The notes under the pieces: model-generated
Databases searched by the model: none
Seen by the model: the letters and a program-made list of their open reading frames with translations, nothing else
Told to the model about the DNA's origin: nothing
NCBI GenBank assembly: GCA_002169935.2
Contig: NHHC02000012.1
Coordinates: forward strand, 1 to 7,132
Reading direction: 5' to 3'
DNA: 7,132 bases
From: Candidatus Pelagibacter sp. TMED153
Lineage (GTDB): Bacteria; Pseudomonadota; Alphaproteobacteria; Pelagibacterales; Pelagibacteraceae
Program-made: the position numbers and the translations under genes
Shown here: one piece after another, positions 1 to 5,473 of the stretch
How the letters are laid out: the number at the start of each line of letters is the position of its first letter
Position numbering within the stretch: position 1 is the first letter of the stretch

Positions 1-1
1 T

Positions 2-433
2 GGAATGGCTTTTCATAGACAAAAACCTCAATTTAGAGGAGGGTATTACATTGAAATATCTGCAGAAGATAGTTTTATTGCTGCTGGTTTTTGGAATCCA
101 AATAAAGAAGATTTACTAAGAATTAGAAAAGAAATTGAATTGGATGGTGAAGAATTTAAAAGAATAATAAATCAAAAAACAATTAAAGATTTTTGGGGAG
201 ACATAAAAGGCAATGAGTTAAAAACATCACCAAAAGGTTTTGATTCAGATCATAAGCATATTGACATGATTAAAAAAAAACAGTTCATTTTTGTTAAAAA
301 ATTAAAAGAGAAGGAAATTCTTAGTTTAACTTTTCAAAAAAATTTAGTTAATTATTATAGATCGATTAGACCATTTTTTGATTATATGTCTGAAATTCTA
401 ACAACTAATCTAAATGGAGAGTCTACAATTTAA
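2..433 (+). CDS. DUF2461 (TIGR02453) family protein, 3' part
   Basis: This is the C-terminal 143 codons of a DUF2461-family protein. The reading frame is open to the left edge, and the ATG at position 5 is an internal methionine, not the start. The visible part opens in the middle of the family's conserved core, with AFHRQKPQFRGGYYIEI followed by SFIAAGFWNP and EDLLRIRKEI. Complete members are usually a little over 200 residues, so about a third is missing upstream. The remainder is lysine-rich and ends with a helical segment (NYYRSIRPFFDYMSEIL). No signal peptide or membrane segment is seen in this part, so a cytoplasmic location is likely. The biochemical role of the family is not known. 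The next gene starts 18 bases downstream on the same strand, so the two may be co-transcribed. Family assignment is firm. Confidence 0.88.
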   Translation, partial: GMAFHRQKPQFRGGYYIEISAEDSFIAAGFWNPNKEDLLRIRKEIELDGEEFKRIINQKTIKDFWGDIKGNELKTSPKGFDSDHKHIDMIKKKQFIFVKKLKEKEILSLTFQKNLVNYYRSIRPFFDYMSEILTTNLNGESTI

Positions 434-451
434 ATAATACATATTTATGTT

Positions 452-820
452 ATGGATCAAAAAAAAGTTAAGCTAAATAAAGGAGAATATGTTTATTGTT
501 CTGTACAAGATTTAAATAATACAAACATTGTAGATATAATTTGTTCTTTTAAAGAATCTAAAGGATATTCAATTATAATTTCAAAAGAGGAAGCAATTAA
601 GAATAATTTATCCTTTTATTTTATTTCAGCTTGGATAACTTTAGAAATAAATTCATCCTTAGACTCAGTAGGTTTAACTTCTACTTTTTCAAAAGAATTA
701 ACAAAAGCTAAAATTAGTTGCAATGTTGTAGCTGCATATCATCATGACCATATTTTTGTTCCTTATGAAAAAAGACACAAAGCAATGAAAATTCTAATCG
801 ATTTATTTAAATTCTATTAG
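452..820 (+). CDS. ACT-domain protein, DUF2241 type
   Basis: A 122-residue protein of the small double ACT-like family (DUF2241; Pfam ACT_3/ACT_7 type). Seen in order: GEYVYCSV at residues 11-18, SKGYSIIISKEEA at about 36-48, WITLEINSSLDSVGLT at 61-76, and ISCNVVAAYHHDHIFVP at 88-104. The last two blocks are the conserved signature of the family, and the length is typical, so the gene looks complete. ACT domains usually bind small ligands such as amino acids, but the ligand of this family is not established and nothing here identifies one. No signal peptide is present, so it should be cytoplasmic. There is no clear Shine-Dalgarno sequence before the ATG, as is common in this phylum. An out-of-frame ATG lies 5 bases upstream; the chosen start gives the normal N-terminus. 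It follows the DUF2461 gene closely. Confidence 0.9.
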   Translation: MDQKKVKLNKGEYVYCSVQDLNNTNIVDIICSFKESKGYSIIISKEEAIKNNLSFYFISAWITLEINSSLDSVGLTSTFSKELTKAKISCNVVAAYHHDHIFVPYEKRHKAMKILIDLFKFY

Positions 821-826
821 TAAACT

Positions 827-853
827 GATTATAAATAATCGTAGATTGACGAT
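827..853 (+). repeat. Two overlapping short inverted repeats before the DsrE-like gene
   Basis: A perfect palindrome GATTAT-AA-ATAATC lies at 827-840. A second stem, ATCGT at 838-842 and ACGAT at 849-853 with a 6-base loop, ends one base before the ATG at 854. The two share bases 838-840, so an RNA could form only one of them at a time. They could be an operator or a short leader structure, but stems this short arise often by chance in AT-rich DNA. No T-run follows, so neither is a terminator. Confidence 0.25.
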
Positions 854-1402
854 ATGAAAAAACTACTTTTATTAACGATACTATTAATTAGTCAATTAAC
901 TTTTGCTCAAGATGATTCTAAAAGTGATTTAGAAAAACTTTTAGGAAAAGCTCAAGAAGTATTGAGTAATGTTGAACTTCCAGATTTAAAGAAAAATAAA
1001 GATTATTTTATTCTTTTAACCTCTGACCCTATGTCTAACCCCTCTGCTGCTATGATGTCGATTAATACAGCTTCTGAAGCTCTAAAGCAGGGTCATAATG
1101 TCGTTTACTTTGCAGCAGGAGATGGAGTTCAGATTGTAATGAAAGATATAATAAGGAATCTGCACACAGTAACATCCCATGGTGGTAATACAAATAGTAT
1201 AAGTAAAAGAGCTGAAAAACTCTTAACCGAATTTTCTGAAAATGGAGGTATTATACATGTATCAGAGGGTTCATTTCTTACTTTTGGAGTTAATCAACAG
1301 AACTCAAATAAACTTTTAATAGGTTTAAATGAAATTAATTGGAGCTATCCTAAGCAATTAATTGAGGTAAGTTCTAATGCGGATATAGTGTTCTCTTACT
1401 AA
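854..1402 (+). CDS. Secreted DsrE-like family protein without cysteine
   Basis: A 182-residue exported protein. Residues 1-18 or 19 form a clear signal peptide (MKK, a leucine/isoleucine-rich core, then TFAQ). After a short helical linker, residues 51-94 resemble the DsrE/DsrF sulfur-relay fold: a first strand (YFILLTSDP), a helix (AAMMSINTASEALKQG) and a second strand (HNVVYFAAGDGVQI). A later strand GGIIHV at 131-136 matches the place where DsrE-type proteins often carry their active cysteine. The whole protein contains no cysteine, so a persulfide-carrying role is unlikely. It probably acts in the periplasm, but its function is unknown. The serine hydrolase gene starts 19 bases downstream on the same strand, and the two may be co-transcribed. 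The fold assignment rests on pattern similarity and is moderately sure. Confidence 0.7.
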   Translation: MKKLLLLTILLISQLTFAQDDSKSDLEKLLGKAQEVLSNVELPDLKKNKDYFILLTSDPMSNPSAAMMSINTASEALKQGHNVVYFAAGDGVQIVMKDIIRNLHTVTSHGGNTNSISKRAEKLLTEFSENGGIIHVSEGSFLTFGVNQQNSNKLLIGLNEINWSYPKQLIEVSSNADIVFSY

Positions 1403-1421
1403 TTCTTTTAAAAATAATTTT

Positions 1422-2654
1422 GTGAAATATTCTTCAAGGTCTTCGGTTATATATTTTGGCACATATTTAATTTTTACTTTTTGTTCAATTTGCATTGCGC
1501 AAACAAAGACTGATCTTTCTCAACTTCAAGATTTTGAAACTTATTTAAAGGAAGAGGTTGATTCTCAAAGAGCAGCAGGAATTGAAGTTTTAATTAATCA
1601 CAAGGGAGAAAATATTTGGCACAAAGCTTTTGGATATAATAGCTTACAAGACAATCGCATTCTTAACAAAAACAGTATCTACTACATTCAATCTATGACT
1701 AAGCCTATTATGAGTGTAGCCATTATGCAATTGGTAGAACAAGGAAAATTAAGTTTAGAGGATACCGCTGCAAATTACTATCCTCCTTTGGCAAAGCTAA
1801 GGGTAATCAAGGATTCATCAACAGGAATTAATGGTCCTACTGTAGCTTTAAAAAAACCTATAAACATAAAACAGTTACTTACACATACGGCAGGCCTTTC
1901 ACATGGATTAGAAGACAATCTGTTTGACCAACAACTTTTTAAGTTGATGTACAACGAACTTTTTGATCCTGCAGAATATGAAATGCTTGAGGAAAGAGTT
2001 GATAAACTTATGGAGGTTCCATTAATTGGACAACCTGGAGAACAGTGGTATTACAGTGCTGCCCCAGATATCTTGGCCTTAATTTTACAAAAAATAACTG
2101 GCCAGTCAATCAATACCTACCTTAGAGAAAACATTTTTGATCCATTAATGATGTATGACACAGGCTATAATGTTGTTAAAAATCAACAAAAAAGGATAAT
2201 GCAGGTCCACTTCAATAATGAAGATGGAAGTATGATCAACAGTCCTGTGCAAGTGCCTCCAACAGGTAATACAGTTTATGGAGGAACCCATGGTATATTT
2301 TCATCTACAGAAGATTTTTTAAAATTCTGTCAAATGATTTTAAACAAAGGATCCCTAAAAGATAAACGTATTTTAGAAGAAGAGACTATAGATCTTATGA
2401 CAAGAAATCAAGTTGGAGAACTTATTGGACCTAGTAGAGGATTTGGACTAGGTTTTGGGGTTTTATACAATACAGAAAAAGATCCTAGTCCAGCAAATAC
2501 AGGTCAGTTATATTGGGGAGGATACTTTAAAACACATTTTTTTATAGATCCTAAGGAAGCACTCATAGGAATCATAATGACACAAAAAATCCCTAATACT
2601 GACGAGTACATCATAGCTCTAAATCGAGCTGTATATAAGGCTTTAAGTTTTTAG
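1422..2654 (+). CDS. Secreted serine hydrolase, beta-lactamase (class C / S12) family
   Basis: A 410-residue exported serine hydrolase of the penicillin-binding/class C beta-lactamase superfamily. The GTG start is chosen because a signal peptide follows directly (hydrophobic core at about 9-25, ending CIAQ) and no in-frame ATG exists before residue 92. The nucleophile motif SxxK is SMTK at 91-94. LLTHTAGLSHG at 152-162 is the usual block after it, and WYYSAAPDILALIL at 209-222 holds the catalytic tyrosine (YSA in place of YSN). GGTHGIFSSTEDFLKF at 287-302 and WGGYFKTHFFIDP at 365-377 complete the fold. Members include esterases, D-aminopeptidases and carboxypeptidases acting in the periplasm. 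The substrate cannot be read from the sequence, and the family name does not imply antibiotic resistance. Length and motifs indicate an intact enzyme. The gene follows the DsrE-like gene by 19 bases. Confidence 0.93.
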   Translation: MKYSSRSSVIYFGTYLIFTFCSICIAQTKTDLSQLQDFETYLKEEVDSQRAAGIEVLINHKGENIWHKAFGYNSLQDNRILNKNSIYYIQSMTKPIMSVAIMQLVEQGKLSLEDTAANYYPPLAKLRVIKDSSTGINGPTVALKKPINIKQLLTHTAGLSHGLEDNLFDQQLFKLMYNELFDPAEYEMLEERVDKLMEVPLIGQPGEQWYYSAAPDILALILQKITGQSINTYLRENIFDPLMMYDTGYNVVKNQQKRIMQVHFNNEDGSMINSPVQVPPTGNTVYGGTHGIFSSTEDFLKFCQMILNKGSLKDKRILEEETIDLMTRNQVGELIGPSRGFGLGFGVLYNTEKDPSPANTGQLYWGGYFKTHFFIDPKEALIGIIMTQKIPNTDEYIIALNRAVYKALSF

Positions 2655-2726
2655 TTTTATTTTTTTTCAGTACAGAGAGTAACGGTTTTTTATATATATT
2701 TATGTCATAACTATAAATCAAATGAT

Positions 2727-2933
2727 ATGAATGAATATATATTAGGATTTATTAGAATATTGAGCATCTTACTCGTTGTTTTTGGGAGCTTATATAACCT
2801 CTTTGCAGCCGAAGAATATGCTAAAAAGCGACTTAGGATAATTCCAAGGATATTCAGATATATCGCATATGCTATTGGAATAGCTTGTTCAGGATATGTC
2901 TTAAATCTAATTGTTAATTCTTCCCCCTCTTAA
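2727..2933 (+). CDS. Small two-helix membrane protein
   Basis: A 68-residue protein that I do not recognise. It has two predicted membrane helices, at about residues 5-27 and 44-63, joined by a loop rich in lysine and arginine (KKRLRIIPR at 33-41). By the positive-inside rule the loop should face the cytoplasm, with both ends in the periplasm. One cysteine (C54) lies within the second helix. No signal-peptide cleavage site stands out. The DUF502 membrane protein gene starts 12 bases after its stop, so the two are probably co-transcribed. The ATG at 2727 is used because it opens directly into the first helix. The coding status is supported by the coherent membrane topology and the operon-like spacing. 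Confidence 0.68.
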   Translation: MNEYILGFIRILSILLVVFGSLYNLFAAEEYAKKRLRIIPRIFRYIAYAIGIACSGYVLNLIVNSSPS

Positions 2934-2945
2934 TATTAAATAAGT

Positions 2946-3581
2946 ATGATAAAAATATTGATACAATTAAGAAATTATCTTATTTCAGGTCTTCTTTTTT
3001 GGATACCTTTAATTCTAACTGTCATCGTTATTAAGTTTTTCTTAGAGTTCATTAATAACCTTGTTCCACAAAAATACCTACCAGAAGCTATATTGAATTT
3101 AGATACTACTATTCCAGGCTCTGGAATTATATTGGTATTGTTAGTGTTGCTCATAACAGGAATATTGGTTACTAATATATTAGGACGAAGGTTAATAGTT
3201 CTATGGGAAAAGCTCCTTAATAAAATTCCAGGTTTTCGAAACATATATAATGTATTAAAAAAAGTTTCTGATACTGTATTAAATACTTCAACTGAAAGTT
3301 TCAGAAAGGCATTTTTAATTCAATATCCAAACAAAGGGATTTGGGTAATCGCATTTCAATCAGGTGACTACAAAGGTGAAGCTGAATCTATTATTGGTGA
3401 AGAAACCATAAATCTTTTTGTGCCAACCACCCCTAATCCAACCTCAGGTTTTTTTGTCTTAATACCAAAAAAAGATGCATTTGAACTTGATATAAGTGTT
3501 GAAGATGCTTTCAAGCTAGTTATATCTGCAGGGGTAGTAACGCCCAACTCAGTTAAAATTAAGGGTAAGAAAAAGAAATGA
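2946..3581 (+). CDS. DUF502 family membrane protein
   Basis: A 211-residue inner-membrane protein of the DUF502 family. Two membrane helices lie at about residues 12-34 and 58-80, with a proline-containing segment (IPLILTVIVI) in the first. The conserved soluble part follows: IPGFRNIYNVLKKVSD at 94-109, a beta-rich section containing KAFLIQYPNKGIWVIAF at 121-137, the signature FVPTTPNPTSGFFVLIP at 158-174, and DISVEDAFKLVISAGV at 182-197. The tail is very basic (KIKGKKKK). The length is normal and the gene looks intact. The function of the family is not firmly known in bacteria; plant homologues (COV/LCV proteins) affect vascular patterning and membrane trafficking. It is preceded by the 68-residue membrane protein with a 12-base gap. 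Confidence 0.93.
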   Translation: MIKILIQLRNYLISGLLFWIPLILTVIVIKFFLEFINNLVPQKYLPEAILNLDTTIPGSGIILVLLVLLITGILVTNILGRRLIVLWEKLLNKIPGFRNIYNVLKKVSDTVLNTSTESFRKAFLIQYPNKGIWVIAFQSGDYKGEAESIIGEETINLFVPTTPNPTSGFFVLIPKKDAFELDISVEDAFKLVISAGVVTPNSVKIKGKKKK

Positions 3582-3634
3582 TTTAAAAAAATATTAGCAC
3601 TACACTATTTATTTAAGATCTTATATTCTATTAA

Positions 3635-3642
3635 TATTTTTG
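3635..3642 (+). promoter_or_regulatory. Possible -7 element before the S9 peptidase remnant
   Basis: TATTTTTG matches the Bacteroidota -7 consensus TAnnTTTG exactly and lies 24 bases before the ATG at 3667. This would give a short leader of about 18 bases. No TTG is present at the expected -33 distance, and the AT-rich setting makes chance matches likely, so the call is weak. Confidence 0.3.
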
Positions 3643-3666
3643 TTAGATAGTAACTAAAGCAAAAAC

Positions 3667-3948
3667 ATGAAACAAATTTCTTTTTGGCAAACATTTATAA
3701 TGATAGCCTTACTGATTTCGATGACCTCAACAGTCAAAGCACAGGAAAGTGAACTCACTCTTGATGACCTGTTCGCAACACCAAAGCTGACAGGAACATC
3801 CTCGTCCAGGCCTTCGTGGGCTCCTGACAGTAGGCACTTTGCATTTGCGCCGGGTGCGACTCATGGATGGAGTCGTGAGCGGAATTATGATCGCTACCTA
3901 TTTGGTAAGTTAATCGAATATTTTGACCGATATCTAGTAGTGCCGTAA
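3667..3948 (+). pseudogene. Internally deleted S9 (DPP IV-like) peptidase
   Basis: A 93-codon open frame that joins the two ends of a much longer enzyme. Residues 1-25 are a signal peptide (ending VKAQ). Residues 30-60 match the start of secreted S9 peptidases with a DPP IV-type beta-propeller (LTLDDLFATPKL, then SRPSWAPDSRHFAF). Residues 62-90 match the extreme C-terminus of the alpha/beta-hydrolase domain (PGATHGWSRERNYDRYLFG, then KLIEYFDRYL), including what should be the catalytic histidine, H66. The rest of the propeller and the serine and aspartate of the triad are absent; intact members are roughly 700 residues or more. The join, near 3840-3850, is in frame and without a stop. The stretch 3781-3880 has 59 G or C in 100 bases, far above its neighbours. 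The product cannot be an active peptidase. A small functional protein is less likely than a decaying gene. Confidence 0.82.
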
Positions 3949-3963
3949 TACAAGAGATGTATA

Positions 3964-4013
3964 AATTCTAACAGAACATTCATAAGTATATAATGCTAGA
4001 ATTATTTTTTTTT
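3964..4013 (+). terminator. Possible rho-independent terminator
   Basis: AATTCTA at 3964-3970 pairs perfectly with TAGAATT at 3997-4003. One mismatch inward, CA/TG extends the stem by two more pairs, leaving a loop of about 20 bases. One A separates the stem from nine T at 4005-4013. It lies 15 bases after the stop of the S9 peptidase remnant. The stem is AT-rich and weak, so this is a tentative call. Confidence 0.4.
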
Positions 4014-4056
4014 ATCTTTTTATAGATACTTTTTTTAATATTTATAAATTGTAGGT

Positions 4057-4524
4057 ATGAAAAAAACATTAATAATTCTTTTGTTTCCTGTATTTATTTT
4101 CGCACAAGAAGAACAACTAAATGAAGAGTTAATCAAAAAAAGTATTCAATGGACGAAAGTTGCTTCTACTGGAAGAGATTATAAAGAGGCTAAAAAATTT
4201 CTTGATGAAAATTTTTACTCCTCAACCTTTTCTTCAAACGGAAGTTCTCTGAGGCTATATGATGAGGAGTATTTTACAACTCCTGTAAGTTATCAATGGA
4301 TTAATTTTAGTGCTTATGATCATTTTGTTCAGGTTTCTCCTAATAAAAGTAGTGCAGTAGTAACATTTAATGTAGATGGAGACTATATCTATAAAAATGT
4401 TAAAATCAATTATGCCGCTAGAGTTTCATTTTTTTGGACTAAAGTTGACAAAGAATGGAAAAAAATGCATTCTCATTGGTCATCAAGGAGTGGTGCAGAA
4501 GGAATACCTATTAATGATAGATAG
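4057..4524 (+). CDS. Small secreted protein, possibly NTF2/SnoaL-like
   Basis: A 155-residue exported protein. Residues 1-17 are a signal peptide (MKK, hydrophobic core, FIFAQ). After an N-terminal helix with KEAKKFLDENFY at 43-54, the second half looks like alternating beta strands: SAYDHFVQVSPNKSSAVVTF at 85-104, INYAARVSFFWTKV at 117-130 and EWKKMHSHWSSR at 133-144. The ending, tyrosine/arginine-valine-serine then tryptophan-lysine and HSHWS, resembles NTF2-like proteins of the SnoaL/DUF4440 kind, which are small cone-shaped folds used as enzymes or binding domains. No catalytic residue can be named with confidence. It is likely periplasmic or outer-membrane associated. The gene stands alone behind the possible terminator and ends 2 bases from the stop of the convergent osmC gene. 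I am sure it is a gene, less sure of the fold. Confidence 0.75.
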   Translation: MKKTLIILLFPVFIFAQEEQLNEELIKKSIQWTKVASTGRDYKEAKKFLDENFYSSTFSSNGSSLRLYDEEYFTTPVSYQWINFSAYDHFVQVSPNKSSAVVTFNVDGDYIYKNVKINYAARVSFFWTKVDKEWKKMHSHWSSRSGAEGIPINDR

Positions 4525-4526
4525 TT

Positions 4527-4955
4527 TTATTTTGGGTAAATTAGAGATGGTTTTAATATAATCTCACAGTTAAGAGCACCTGAAATAGGACAATTGTTCT
4601 TTGCATCTTCAGCTAATTCTAAAAATTTTTCTTCAGAAATGCCGTGTATCTTAGCATTAAGATTTAATTCTATAGAAATAACTTTGCCATCTTCAAAAGT
4701 TAATACTGCATCTGTATTTAATTCTTCTGGATTATAATCAGCTTCATTTAATACAAAACTTAATTTCATATTAAAACATCCTGCATGAGCAGCAGCAATC
4801 AATTCTTCTGGATTTGTACCAAGAGTTCCTTCGTCATTTTCAAATCTTGTTTTAAAACTATAAGGCATATTATTAAAGGCACCACTTTGAGATGTTAGGA
4901 AACCATTTCCATCAGCACCATCTCCTTTCCAAATTGCATTTACTTTTCTTTTCAT
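4527..4955 (-). CDS. osmC: OsmC-type peroxiredoxin
   Basis: A 142-residue thiol peroxidase of the OsmC subgroup within the OsmC/Ohr family. It reduces organic and inorganic peroxides in the cytoplasm using two cysteines. The sequence shows the subgroup start (KRKVNAIWKG), SFKTRFEN at 33-40 with the active-site arginine R37, NPEELIAAAHAGCFNM at 48-63 with peroxidatic C60 and the catalytic glutamate, and NNCPISGAL at 120-128 with resolving C122. A third cysteine, C130, sits just after the second motif; it is not part of the known mechanism. The length is normal. The gene diverges from the DUF2237 gene across 106 bases and converges with the NTF2-like gene with only 2 bases between stops. No exact TAnnTTTG is found upstream on this strand; TAATTTTA (4974-4981, minus) is one base off. 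Confidence 0.95.
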   Translation of the reverse strand: MKRKVNAIWKGDGADGNGFLTSQSGAFNNMPYSFKTRFENDEGTLGTNPEELIAAAHAGCFNMKLSFVLNEADYNPEELNTDAVLTFEDGKVISIELNLNAKIHGISEEKFLELAEDAKNNCPISGALNCEIILKPSLIYPK

Positions 4956-5029
4956 TTTTTAAATTTTATGATGTAAAATTAGGATTTTTATATAAATATT
5001 TAACCTCTTCTTTAATATTAGTTACTTAA

Positions 5030-5057
5030 TTTGTTAGAAACAAAAAATATAATTTTG
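5030..5057 (+). promoter_or_regulatory. Bacteroidota-type promoter of the DUF2237 gene
   Basis: TTTG at 5030-5033 and TAATTTTG at 5050-5057 match the -33 and -7 elements of the Bacteroidota housekeeping promoter, with 16 bases between them, slightly short of usual spacing. The ATG is at 5062, only 5 bases past the -7 element. Transcription would therefore start at or within a few bases of the start codon, giving a leaderless or nearly leaderless message. The region is the divergent intergenic space shared with osmC. Confidence 0.55.
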
Positions 5058-5061
5058 AAAG

Positions 5062-5424
5062 ATGGAGAAAAATGTATTTGGAGAGGAATTAGAAATCTGC
5101 TGCACGAATCCCATGACTGGTTATTTCAGAGATGGTTTATGTAAAACTATAGATGTGGATAGAGGAACTCACACTGTTTGTGCTATAATGACTGATGAGT
5201 TCTTAAATTTTTCTGCTTCTAGGGGAAATGACTTGATCACTGCAATCCCTTATTATAAATTCCCAGGCTTAAAAGATGGAGATAAATGGTGCCTTTGTGT
5301 ATCAAGATGGATTGAAGCTGAAAAGGCTGGTAAGGCTCCCAAACTAATTCTAGAGGCAACGCATGAAAAAACATTAGAGTATACTTCTCTAGAAACACTT
5401 ATAAAGCATGCATTTATAAAATGA
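5062..5424 (+). CDS. DUF2237 family protein
   Basis: A 120-residue cytoplasmic protein of the DUF2237 family, complete and of typical length. The conserved blocks are all present: NVFGEELEICCTNPMTGYFRD at 4-24 (in two parts, NVFGEELE and NPMTGYFRDG), THTVCAIMTDEFLNFSASRG at 36-55, GNDLITAIPYYKFPGL at 55-70, GDKWCLCVSRWIEAEKAG at 73-90, and LEATHEKTLEY at 97-107. Six cysteines (C13, C14, C27, C40, C77, C79) include the family-conserved ones, which could bind a metal or form a redox pair; this is inference. The function of the family is unknown. The gene is monocistronic by position, lying between divergent osmC and the convergent M20 peptidase gene. Its promoter almost touches the start codon. 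Confidence 0.93.
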   Translation: MEKNVFGEELEICCTNPMTGYFRDGLCKTIDVDRGTHTVCAIMTDEFLNFSASRGNDLITAIPYYKFPGLKDGDKWCLCVSRWIEAEKAGKAPKLILEATHEKTLEYTSLETLIKHAFIK

Positions 5425-5473
5425 GTTTATTTAAATACATACCATTTAATACTACCTGGGTTTATATTTAATA

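Noticed and set aside
2030..2070. YSA instead of YSN in the serine hydrolase as a sign of inactivation
   Set aside because: The catalytic tyrosine is present and the asparagine is commonly replaced in esterase-like members of this superfamily; all other motifs are intact.
2655..2726. T-rich tract after the serine hydrolase as a terminator
   Set aside because: There is a T-run but no preceding stem that pairs.
2975..3244. Minus-strand open frame of 89 codons
   Set aside because: It lies wholly inside the clear DUF502 gene on the other strand and resembles no protein family.
4376..4561. Plus-strand open frame of 61 codons
   Set aside because: It overlaps the NTF2-like gene and the end of osmC in another frame and has no recognisable domain.
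5431..5471. Inverted repeat TTAAATA / TATTTAA between the DUF2237 and M20 genes as a bidirectional terminator
   Set aside because: The stem is seven A-T pairs with a 27-base loop and no adjoining T-run, which is expected by chance in this composition.
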